Source of the DNA: Chaunax sp. Z400
Lineage: Eukaryota > Chordata > Actinopteri > Lophiiformes > Chaunacidae
Reading direction: 5' to 3'
Assembly (NCBI GenBank): GCA_037577475.1
Contig: CM075186.1
Span: 6,509,501-6,573,500, forward strand
DNA: 64,000 nt
Each line of letters begins with the position of its first letter. The stretch's first letter is position 1. A program made the translations under genes and the position numbers. Shown here one piece after another: positions 49,421-60,900 of this stretch. The notes below the pieces were generated by a model that saw nothing but the letters and a program-made list of their open reading frames with translations, had not been told where the DNA came from and made no database searches.

Positions 49421-51589
49421 ATGGAGGAGGAGAAGTGAGAAAGATTAAGAACAGATCAGTTTTAAAGTCAACCCATTCACACTAACCAGGAGAGGGTATT
49501 CGATTGGAATCATCAGATGGGGGCTGATGTAATAGTTCATCAGAATTTTAGTGAGTCTAAGACAAGTGATAATGGTCTAAATGCTCCTCTATATGGGAAA
49601 CAGGTCCTGGGCTGAGTTTCCTAAAATCTTCTCAGCATTGAAGTATCCTATAGACCCTACTAATAGACCATAATAATAGGCCATACTCACACGGCAGTAT
49701 GTAGCAATCGGCCACTTTCAAGTAACTTATTGATACACAATGTGACAGGAACGACGTCAATTAATTCTGAAATATCAGCACTTATCTTGACCACATTTAT
49801 GGAAGTAGAACACACTGGATTTATTCAGCTACTTCCCTTGCTAATGTTAGCTCAGAAAGTAGCTGATGCTAAAGTTAGCTGTTTTAGCTACACTGCAAAT
49901 TGTCCCGTACTTGCCAAGATTTAAAATCGTATATTTGGAAAGATGAGATTAATTATCTTGTTTTAAAAGTTGTTTCATAGTTTGTTTGTTTTTTTTATCA
50001 GCCAACTTATTTTAGACTAACGAGCTAATTTTAAGATTTCTTGACAAGTAAAATGATTTATTATAGACAGATAATTTCACTATAGTATTAAGCCATTCTT
50101 TTCTCAAGTTCAGTGTTTTTTTTCTTCTATTTTAACTCCTCTTTTTTTGCAGTGCAATGGGTTATCATATGCTGTTTTGCTTTGAAAAATGTCCCTATGT
50201 CCTATCAGATTGTCATTTCCATCTTGTTTTTTCAGTTACTGATGAATCGGGAAGCAGTGACATGATGACGATTTGACAGATTCCTTGTGTTTATACAATT
50301 TGAAACCTGGACACTGTCTGAGCTTTTTAGTTTCCGACCCTTCGTCAAAGAAAAATGGCTGCCATGTGAATATGATGTATTGTTGAGAAAGAAAAGTAAG
50401 TTATGAATGCCCTCTTTGGGATGCATCAGTACTAATGCTGGTATAGATATTCAGCCAATAGAAGAAATTAAACTAATGATAATAGTTTATATTAAGCGAA
50501 AGGAACACATTGGTTTGTATTAGGCCTACACTATCTGAATTTGTATTGTAATTACTGTAGGACATCAGTATCAGTGCATCTCTAATTGTAATGTCAGTAT
50601 TATAAGGAGTTCATCTTACACCTGTCAGTCTCTCAGAGCCAAAGTAAGCCTCTAGTCTGGGTCATTGTTGTTGTTATTTATTGTATTTATGTAGAATGGA
50701 AGGTTTGATGACAGCTGAAATTGTCTCCAGTCGTTGTAGAAAGCAAGAAAGAGCAGAGAGAAAAGAAGACTGTGAGCTAAAGTCTGAATGTCACGATGAC
50801 AAGAAGCCACTTCACAAAGGACAATCAACATTCACCTCCCGTTGTTTCTTCAGTCTGCAGTTTTTACATTTTTATTACAGTTATAACATTTATTTTGTCA
50901 TTATTTTAATTCTGTCTTGTTGTGTTACATATTGTAAATTTAAATCATTATTGCTAACCTCTTTGGAGAAGAGCTAAATAAAACCAGATGTTAACTCGGT
51001 ACTACACTACAATTTTCAGGTCATTAAATGAACACAGGGATGAAGGGATGTCACTTCTTGCTGCACCTGCACCCAATTTTACAGTGATTATTTTGGGTAT
51101 CGTAGGTTTGCTTCTGGGTCAGATCTGAGGGAACAGGCAAAGCATGATTTTCTTTTCATTCCAGATGTGAGCCTGCTGCTGTACCAACTATATATACAGA
51201 CCATCCTGTTTTAGGAAACTGCGTAAGTGTGCCTTAAGTTGTAAGACAGGGCCGCCCAGGCAGACCACTTCAGAGGAATCAGCAGCAACATGGAGGCCTT
51301 TAGTGGGATGACATGGCTCATTTCCACTCAATCTGCTCTCAGTCTGAGGATTCATTACAGATTAAATGGAACATGTTTTGCGAGAGATGTGACATTTTAT
51401 ATTAGCCCTTTGCTGGCTGATTAGTGACCCATGTATTGATATTCTCTCTTTGAAACACTGCTGGGTGACCATCAAAGATTTATGCTGTGCTGCAAAACCA
51501 CTGAAATATATATAAGAATACAGTTAAAACTCCAAAACCAGGTTTCCAAAGGCACCAACTATGGCATCCTAAATCCCATGGAATGCATT

Positions 51590-52030
51590 GGACAGATTTT
51601 CTTTTGACCTCCATGAGGTTATTTTTTCCACTCATGTCTGTTTGTTGGTTTTGTTCTTTTTTTTGTTGCTTTTTTTGTTTGTTAGCAGGATTATGCAAAA
51701 ACTACTTTATGGATTTCTATGAAACTCGATGGCATAGGCTGGAGAAGAACCAGTTTTGATGCAGATCCAGATAAATGGGCAGATCCTGGATTTTTTTTGT
51801 TGTTGTTGTAATTAATATTGTGAGATGACCTTTTTTCCCTAATTACACAAACACTTCTGAACCAGTTTCTGCAAAACTTGAATAGCAGTTGAGCATTGAT
51901 CAGGGAGAATCCCATTTTATAACTTTCCTTAGCATTTCTTCTACGTTTTCGCTAATATCTCAGGAGATAATCCATCAATATTGATCATTTTTAGTTGTAT
52001 ATATTTATGAGTGTGTGCAGATCCAGATAA
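51590..52030. repeat. Dispersed fish repeat copy
   Basis: Contains 'gacctccatgaggttattt', 'ctcatgtctgtttgttgg', 'caggattatgcaaaaacta', 'ggagaagaaccagttttg' and 'gaaccagtttctgcaaaac', the most complete copy in this orientation. Confidence 0.7.
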
Positions 52031-52402
52031 TAATCAGAATTCAAAACATGTATTTGTAGTGGGTGATCTTTATTTAACCGCTGTATGGTAAGAGCTAGAC
52101 AGACATGTAAGATTGGTGCCTTGTTTTTTAAAATCAAATTAGGGAGTAGAAGAAGTTGATAAATTGACTGTTTCTTCCCTGCCAATTGTGTTTTCAACAG
52201 CTGTGGCTTCTCAGTCATTTTAGTTAACATGTACAGACCATAAAAAAGAAAATATTTGGATCTGAACTGCAAAAAATAAAGACACATAGTGAGCAGATGT
52301 TCAAATTTGGACTTGCATTAAGGCATTTGGAATACACTATAAAATACACAATATACACAAATCTGCAGCCCTCTGAGGCTTCATTTGTCCTCCTGCTCCC
52401 AA

Positions 52403-52682
52403 TCACTTGTCTATGATGACTTGGGTGTCCCGCTCCTCCAGACCTCCCACCATATTAGCAGCCTCTTCTTTGCTCGCAACTTTATTTATACGCACCCAAA
52501 TCACAGCTTCTAGCTTCCAACTTTCTATTTCTTCCCTATGGTCAGAGACAAATGCTTGCAGATGTCTGAGCTGTGGAAAATTACAGGCTAGCAATCGGCC
52601 ATGCTGAGGAGGGGGGGCACTAACTTCTCCCTGGTGTTTCTGGGACATGCTAACTACAGCTGATGCCTGGAGAAACAGGAGG
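52403..52682 (-). other. Exon-like open frame of unknown origin
   Basis: On the minus strand an uninterrupted frame runs to a TGA at 52403. It starts after a good acceptor (long pyrimidine tract then CAG, near 52669-52672). It reads ASAVVSMSQKHQGEVSAPPP, then a charged segment (LRHLQAFVSDHREEIESWKL ... VIWVRINKVASKEEAANMVG) ending TQVIIDK. The composition is protein-like and not repeat-like, but I recognise no family, upstream exons or poly(A) signal. It may be a last exon, a processed remnant or part of a transposon ORF. Confidence 0.3.
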
Positions 52683-52849
52683 TAGAAAGAACACAAACAC
52701 ACGTGAGTTAGGTTCAACAAACGCTCCACTAACATGATTAATTCTGTAAATATAATCACCATAGCTGAAATTTAATAATGGGAAGAAGTTTTAGAAAATT
52801 ATCTAGCTCAAACCAGACAAAACTGGAATGGCACCCTGAGAGTGCATAG

Positions 52850-53135
52850 CTCAATAAAGTTTCATGGAAACTAATTTATATAATTAGGAAAAATGTCCAA
52901 ACAAAGTTCGATCTGGTCGTGTAAAGAAAGTGGAAAAGATTCCTTAATCCACCTCTTTACCTGCACCAACATTTGTTGGGTTCTTTCCTGGCCCATGAAC
53001 CATTTCCACCAAGTTTGGTGGAAATCCATCCAGCAGTTGTTGCGTAATCCTGCAAACAAACCAAACAACCAACAAATGAACACGCAGACATGGGTGAAAA
53101 CAGCAGAAGAAATAAATACCTCCACCAACAAGGGT
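52850..53135. repeat. Dispersed fish repeat copy
   Basis: Includes 'gattccttaatccacctc', 'gggttctttcctggccc', 'caccaagtttggtggaaat', 'gttgttgcgtaatcctgc', 'ccaaacaaccaacaaatg' and 'aatacctccaccaac'. Confidence 0.7.
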
Positions 53136-53796
53136 TGGAGAATAGCATGAATAGAACCAGCACAGAATTGTATTGTGAAATTCTGAGAAGGGTTTTAAAT
53201 TTCATGAAACTTAAGCTTGGATTGTATATAAAGTACGGGTGATATGAATCAATCTGGTGAGGGTCAATGTTTTGTAAATGTCTTAAAGTTTGAATGGAGT
53301 TTCTAACTGAAAGTATCACTGAGTGGTGAAGAACTGAACGTTTTAAAAAAATCTGTCCATTCATTGTAATACGGAACATGTTCGTGGAAAACATACACTT
53401 ATTTTTTGGTAAGTATGACAAACATAAAGGAGAAAATAGAGCACACCATCCTAATTCAGTGTCTGTGTTGAAAAATGTAGAAATGGTGAAGTTGCAAAAA
53501 AAGTGGAGGCACACATATAATTCACCCAATTAATTTCTTCCACCACTGTTCTGCACAGAAAATAAGTCAGGAAATAAGGTATAAAGAAGAACTTCAACTT
53601 TGGTTGTCAGTATACAGAACGAAATGAGGTTTCTCACAGACCAGAAACAGTGCAACATAAGAATAAAGTGACTATAGATGAGTAAATAGATATGGTTAAG
53701 GTATAAATAGTGGTGGTGAAAGTGACAGTGCTTATTTTAAAAACAAAATGCTTATTGTAGCAGTGTCCATTTTTGTCCATGAGATGAGATTAGTGA

Positions 53797-53895
53797 TGGG
53801 GGGGGGCGGAGGGACAGTGTTTACGGTGGAACAGTGGATGAGAGCAGGGGGGAGGTGGGACAGTACGGGATGGGGGGAGGCGGGGATTGATGTGG
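53797..53895 (+). repeat. G-rich low-complexity tract
   Basis: Runs of GGGGGG, GGGGGGAGG and GGGGG across 100 bases; its complement gives a Pro/Ser-rich artificial frame. Confidence 0.6.
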
Positions 53896-54079
53896 GGGAT
53901 GGCCGGAAGGAGGGTGTTGAATAGTTGGTGTTCAGTTTCAAGCTGGGTTCAAATGTCTGCTTCGACTTTTCTCTGCTCCTCCTGCACCCATGATGCAGGA
54001 CAAAAGCATTGAGTGTGCTCCACATTCATCATGTGTGACTCGGCTCACGTGGTGATCGCATGATTCAATTAAATTGTTA

Positions 54080-54290
54080 AGAATTAAGAATTTAGAGTCA
54101 CCAATTCTCCTGTATTGCATGTTTTTGGTGGTGGGAGGAAAACCCAGTGAAAGGTCGTGTGTCTTTCTATGTGGCCCTATGATGAACTGGTGACTTGTCC
54201 AGGATGTACCCCAATCCTGTCCAAAGTCAGCTGGGATAGGCTCCAGCCCCACCGCAACCCTACACAAGATAAGCAGTTAAAGAAATGAAA
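54080..54290 (+). repeat. SINE/LINE-derived fragment ('gctgggataggctccagcc')
   Basis: Contains 'gatgaactggtgacttgtc', 'aggatgtaccccaatcc', 'gctgggataggctccagcc' and 'gataagcagttaaagaaat', a segment found in thousands of fish loci. Family not assigned here. Confidence 0.7.
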
Positions 54291-54840
54291 GGAGAACTAA
54301 GAATTGATTTTCTGTCAATTAATGAATATAAATTAAGCAATTTCAGCTGTATTTGTATTGTTGAGTACTTATAACTGAGGATAGATAAGTGCAGGCCTAC
54401 TCCCCTCTGAAATGTAATCATTTTCAATTCAAGCGCAGATCTAAACCACTAGAGGGAGTAGTGGGAGCAGTTCTGGCTATATCATTTTGCTAAATCCTTA
54501 TTATTTGTGATCTTTCATCCAAAGTGGAGCCTGTGATTATTAAGCAAGGTCTAATTAATGCAGTTGCAATCACACAATCACAGCATATGTTCTGCAATGA
54601 CGTCATACACATGTTTAGAAAGCAGAGTAGACTATAGATGAACTAGTATTAGATTTTGTACTCGGGCATTACCCTCCAGAACAATGTTCCTCTTACCCAT
54701 GGTGTTAAACACCGGGGCAGAAATGTGACGTTTACTCAAGGCATGAAGGTACAGGCTCCCTTCACGGAGCCTGCGCTCCAACACGCCCACAAACAGGACA
54801 CCTGATAGATTTAATAAACACTGGGCGTTTCCTTACACTG

Positions 54841-54924
54841 AAAAAGCTTGAAGAGCGAGTCGGCTGTGTCTCACTGTCTTCGTGGATCATTCATCAGCAC
54901 CGCAGCCAAGAGTGACAGTCCAAC
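54841..54924 (+). promoter_or_regulatory. Presumed promoter/leader of the Ldh_2-type gene
   Basis: This is the sequence immediately upstream of the chosen ATG. No TATA or CCAAT box is clear; the assignment follows only from the position of the first coding exon. Confidence 0.3.
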
Positions 54925-57900
54925 ATGAGCAGGTAAGCCCAGAGCTGAATGAAGAGGATTAAACATAATGATTAGGTATGAACAAGCCGCATGTTAACAA
55001 GGTGCTGAGACAAAAAAAACAACTCTTCTGTTGTTGTTAATAGCAAGTTAAGATTTGATACACAAGTTTGTGCGTGACATAAAGTATAATTCCCTTGAAA
55101 AGTTTTAACCTGGAATGTTTTTGGGTGTTGCTGTGGAATGATCTCTGCACCAAAAGCAAAGTCTGTTTTCTGCAGAACAGAGACTGCAGTCAGATCCCCC
55201 CCCCTCCGGCTCCTTCTGTATTTAAAGAGAATGTTTTCTTTTCATGTTCACATGAGCCTTCATGTTCTGGTTTTAACATGTCAGGGACCAGTGAAACCAG
55301 TTTTAGCTACTTTTGTACTTTTACTTTTCCCCTACTTTTGAATCAGACGTCACCATAGCAGAGTGATGCAGATCTTAGAAGTAATCTATTACTCCATCAC
55401 TGACCGAGTTCTATTTTACATGTTCACATGCAGTGGAGAACCTAGAACCTATAGACTCTGGGGGGCACCAGGCAAAAAAAAAAGAAAAAAAAGAAAAGCC
55501 CAGCATCCCCATCTCCATGTACTCCCCCCTCCCCCGTAAAAAAAAGTAATCAGTCGCTTCAGTCAAAAATGTGGTCAATTGTGCTTCATCATGTAACATA
55601 TGACCACACAGGTATGTTCAGTTAATTCCATGTATGACAGTTCAACTGACAACTGACATAGGTAGCTGGAAGGGGCTAATGTAAGGGGGTTTGGGATGTT
55701 AGTGGTGCCCTGTATTGTGCCTTCATGAGAGGTTTAAGAGGGTTACAGTAATCATTGAACAATGTGCCAATATGAGTGACTATATGAGTTCCCCCTTTTT
55801 GCACATTTGCCTGGTTTGCCTCTCTTGGTGTAGCGCCTCTATTCAATTTAATTTACTTAAATTAAACCTTAATCTAAATTCAGATTATTAACCTAACCCA
55901 ATAAATCTATCCATACCATAACTGGCTGATCATAGCCAGGGTTCATCAAACTCATGGATCCGCTCCTTTATCCAGATCCAATCCAAGATGTAGTGGGTCT
56001 CTTTGGGTTCCATGCCCAACTCTCTCAAGTAGTTTTTGTCTAATCCTGCTAACAGACAAACATAAAAACCAAGAAAAATAAAAACCAAGATACAAGATAC
56101 TCTTGGTGGGGGTAATTTAATTGATACCTGAGATCAGTTAACTTCATAATCTGCTCAGTATCAATGCTGTTTTCCGGGGAGTCCTGTTTAACCAAATGAT
56201 AAAAACAATTTGTCAAAGAGGAGCAGCAATCTGCACGATCTGTCAGTCAAGAATCCTTGAGTACAGACTTCAGTTTACATTTTAAATAGGGATGCATGAT
56301 ACAGTATATATTTGATCATTTATCAGGCCCAATATTGAGATTTGTTTTTATTATTGCTGTCTGTACTTTGTGAAATTCCATCTGATTAGTAGAGACGAAA
56401 ATGCAAAGTAGCGTTGGTACTAATCGGTGCTAAATCTTAGTATGTGAGTTTCATACTATTTATGGGTAAAATTACAGTAAGCAAGCAAGTAGTGACCAAA
56501 AAACATTACAGACAGGTGATGTGGGTGTTAATAATAAGGCACTTTTGACATTGCAATGACGTGTTGTTATCCTCTACTGTTATCCAGAGTGACACTTCCT
56601 TTAGCCACCTCCAGCTATTTGAAACGCTTTAGCATTTTTACAGCTGAAATTATAATTTTGTTATGATAAAGAGAGTAAAGCTCAAAGTACTGTTGGGTAC
56701 CAGTACAGAATTCCAAGTTCTGGTATCAAAACTTAATACAAAGTGCTGTTGTTGGTTGAAAAAGTGCAGCATTAGGAGGTTTGAAATAGGCCAATAAACA
56801 GAGGAGAAATAGAAAAAATGCAGCAGGCTCATGATGCAGCCTCCTCAACCAGGTGAGGGCCTTGCAGTGTGGACTAGAGAGACAATAAGACTGTAATTTA
56901 ATGCATTTAACATGGGTATTTACTGTTATGCTAACCCCTCACAGACATCTAAAATGTGTTCTTTACCATAGATAAACATATATTTTTATTGTAGTCTGTG
57001 CACAAAAGAGTAGAGGATATGTAAAACAAATCTTTACCAAACAGCAGAGCTATTCTCCAGTCCTACCTCAGCAACACTGGTTATGTAACCACTTACATCT
57101 GGTCCTGATTGAGGGACCATATGTTCTTCATGGAGTCCAGCATCCGACATTTCATGAGAAGGAAAGAAGTTTTTCTGTCCAGAAAGTTTTATCTTGAAAC
57201 TCTATGTATAATGACTGTCCTTAGTTTGACTGACCTCTTTAGTTGTTGTCATGTCAAGAGTCAAGAGAGCTTTATTGTCATTTCAACCATGTACAAGTAC
57301 ACTGTGAGATGAAACAAAACGTGATTAGTAGAGACGAAAATGCAAAGTAGGGTTGGTACTAATCGCTGCTAAATCTTAGTATGTGAGTTTCATACTATTT
57401 ATGGGTAAAATTACAGTAAGCAAGCAAGTAGTGACCAAAAAACATTACAGACAGGTGATGTGGGTGTTAATAATAAGGCACTTTTGACATTGCAATGACG
57501 TGTTGTTATCCTCTACTGTTATCCAGAGTGACACTTCCTTTAGCCACCTCCAGCTATTTGAAACGCTTTAGCATTTTTACAGCTGAAATTATAATTTTGT
57601 TATGATAAAGAGAGTAAAGCTCAAAGTACTGTTGGGTACCAGTACAGAATTCCAAGTTCTGGTATCAAAACTTAATACAAAGTGCTGTTGTTGGTTGAAA
57701 AAGTGCAGCATTAGGAGGTTTGAAGTAGGCCAATAAACAGAGGAGAAATAGAAAAAATGCAGCAGGCTCATGATGCAGCCTCCTCAACCAGGTGAGGGCC
57801 TTGCAGTGTGGACTAGAGAGACAATAAGACTGTAATTTAAACATAAATGTTCCACAAGCGCTCAGGGAGGAGGGAGGAAAAGTTCCAACAACTCTTATTA

Positions 57901-60900
57901 GAGCTCTGGAATATGAAATCATCCATCTTTGCTCACTCACGTGCATTCCTAAATGTAAAGGTTTGCAGACTAGTCTTACTGATTCCATATTATCCAGTAA
58001 AAACCCACATTTAAAGAAACGGTCACTTATCCTTCTGCACACATTCAGCACGATTTTCAAAGTCAGATCTTTCACGTGACATTTATGATGTCACTTATCT
58101 CCTTTAGGAATAAAGATTTTGGAGAAGTTCATGAATTTAGGATCCCATTGTACTTTTCACATTTTTGGCTGACAGCAGAGCATTGGCCCTTTCTTAGACA
58201 CACACATCCCCCATTATACTTGTAACCTGAACCAGTAAAGGAAGCGCCGGCCTCCCCTTTGAGCCTCTGCTTCATACTTTGTTATACTTTGTTAAATTTT
58301 ACGAACCATGGTTTTTTTTCCTCGTTGTTAGATAACATGTTGCATAAGTTCCAACTGTGGCCTCCTCCCTTCAACTCCTAGATGGGCTCCTTTCTGGATT
58401 TCATTAGGGCTGCAATGTTTTTCAAACCCCTACCCTCTATCCAAGCCCAGCCCTCCTCTAGATGTTAGTTCTCCTGCTGCAGTGAATGCCAGAGACCGCC
58501 CTGGTATGGTTTACGAGTATCCTTGTAAGGAGGGGGTCTGCAGTTGAATGGCCACCAGGGTAAAGGTCTAAAGCTATGAAGCTATCAAGTTTTTGCCATG
58601 AAAGAGTCCAGATTCTCTAAAAAGTGTGTTCTACACCTGAAGTCCATGGTCTTTATTAATTATGCACAGTGACAATAACAATACCTCGACCAAGGCTGAG
58701 CAATCCATATCTGATTTGCCCGGTTCAGGCCCCATCCGTCCACAAAGTTTTGTGGAAATCAGTTCAGGAGATTGTGTAGTATTGTGTGAGTGTGGTTTTT
58801 AGTCAAAATGTTGAAAAATGCCCTAAGGAGGGAATAAATTCCTGGAATTCCTGTACCAACATTTAAAGGGGTCTTTCCAGGCGCATGCTTCATCCTTCCA
58901 CCAAGTTTCATGGAGATCTGTCCAGTAGTTTTTGCATAATTCTGCTAACAAACAAACCAACAAACAAAAGGATAAAGGTAAAAAAACAAAACATAACCTC
59001 CCTGGTGGAGGTAATAAGAGTAGCTTGAATGAGAAAGGCACTCAGTGAAGTGCACATCTCCACCAAGACTCCAACAATCCCTTTAAATTTGACTCAAATC
59101 CAAATTCCAGTTATTATGTTTACGGTAGTGAAAAAGATTCATGGATTCAAACCTACTTCTTCCCTGCCTCATGCCCAACCCCCGCACCAAGTTCCATGAA
59201 AATCCTTTAAGTAGTTTTTGTGGAAACCTGCAACAGACACCAACAAACAAACCAACAGACGCATAAATCACATGGAAATCTAATTGATGTCCCTGCGTCA
59301 CTTTTATTGTAAATATACATTTGGTAACGCTTAAACTACGAAGACATATTCACGACCCTTTAAAGGAATTTTGGTTGGCGAGAGTCAGATGCCATTGATT
59401 GACATCTATATGGAGAATATCTATTAGATGAGTTTAGACACAGGCTTAAAGATAATTTAGTTCTGTTACACAGTCTTTAACACTTCTGGATATCAAAATG
59501 CCAGAACATACTTAAGGTCACAGATGTGTTCCTTTGGCTGGATTAAAAGGGATGCAGGCAGATATCTGGTTGCAGTCAGGCGTGGTAGGAGTCGGGGTTG
59601 GCAGGATGTAAGCTGGGGTTGTTTACAGTGTCCTCTTTAAGCTCATGTTTGGGCAATTTCATCGTGCGGGTTTGTTATTCTTGAGATTATTGTCACGGCA
59701 AATTTGTAAAATGTTGGAACGTCTCGGAAATATGTGATATTAAAGAAGTCTCAGAGTCGCTCTTGAGGTCTTACAGATTTTAGTCAAAATGTGTGAACTG
59801 CTGCTCCAAACTACAGCAAGATATTATTACAGCAAGGTGAAAAGGTAGTCTTACACTAACAAAGGCAAAACTGATTAATCATTCAACAAGCACTCACATC
59901 ACCGCTCTCACAGTTGTAAAAGTCATTGGTCTGTTTGTACAGAACACAGTGTTTTCAGAGGAGGAGCTGGAGAGGAATCGTCCAATCACCAGCCAGGGTC
60001 TCCTCGCCCACAGCCCGTATCTGGATCCCATTATGGTGCATTCCAAAACAAAAGACGTCTCTGACCGCTGAATACCAAAAAGCAAAATAAGGGAGACAGC
60101 GAAGGTCAAAAGGAAGTAAAACATTATGAGTTTAGTGTTACAGGCTCTTCATGAGACCTCTTCATGATGGATGTGTTCTGTTCTGACTATTAAAGCGTGA
60201 TTTTATGATAAATGTGCTTCTAATAAGTTGTCCAAAGATGTTTCATCACAGTCGGGCATAACATTTAGTAAACAACTTCTGGATGAAAAAAAAGAAGACT
60301 GAAATAAAAGTTGTGAAATTGAGATTGGCCACTTTATGGTGAAGTTTTGTTTGTGTTACCTTTTCACCTTTGGGCATTTAACATGGGTATTTACTGTTAT
60401 GTACCCTCACAGACATCTAAAATGTGTATCTTTACCATAGATAAACATATATTTTTATTGTAGTCTGTGCACAAAAGAGTAGAGGATATGTAAAACAAAT
60501 CTTTACCAAACAGCAGAGCTATTCTCCAGTCCTACCTCAGCAAGACTGGTTATGTAACCACTTACATCTGGTCCTGATTGAGGGACCATATGCTCTTCAT
60601 GGAGTCCAGCATCCGACATTTCATGAGAAGGAAAGAAGTTTTTCTGTCCAGAAAGTTTTATCTTGAAACTCTATGTATAATGACTGTCCTTAGTTTGACT
60701 GACCTCTTTAGTTGTTGTCATGTCAAGAGTCAAGAGAGCTTTATTGTCATTTCAACCATGTACAAGTACACTGTGAGATGAAACAAAACGTTTCTCCAGG
60801 ACCATGCTGCTACATATTGACATGGGACTACATAAAGTGCATGATTTAGGACATGTGCAAGACGGCACAAACAAAACAACCAACTGGACACAATGTGTTA

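Larger units (their letters stand above)
49421..54840. other. Region between the IFITM cluster and the dehydrogenase gene
   Basis: No confirmed gene. It contains the probable 3' UTR of copy 3, two dispersed repeat copies (51590-52030, 52850-53135), an unexplained exon-like minus-strand frame (52403-52682), a G-rich tract (53797-53895) and a SINE/LINE-derived fragment (54080-54290). Confidence 0.5.
57841..60373. other. 2.5-kb segment separating A' from B'
   Basis: This stretch is absent between A and B in unit 1. It holds two dispersed fish repeat copies (58690-59015, 59040-59290) and no recognised gene or transposase. It is either an insertion into unit 2 or a piece deleted from unit 1. Confidence 0.6.

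Noticed and set aside
52957..53529. 190-aa minus-strand frame
   Set aside because: Half of it is a dispersed fish repeat copy (52850-53135) and the rest has no protein-like features.
57109..57312. Frame repeated at 60578-60781 with the same translation
   Set aside because: The identity comes from duplication of segment B as DNA; the frame ends in an interspersed repeat and shows no known domain.
57665..58075. 136-aa minus-strand frame
   Set aside because: It runs across the border between duplicated segment A' and the unique 2.5-kb segment, and the part in A' is also open in A; no conserved motif.
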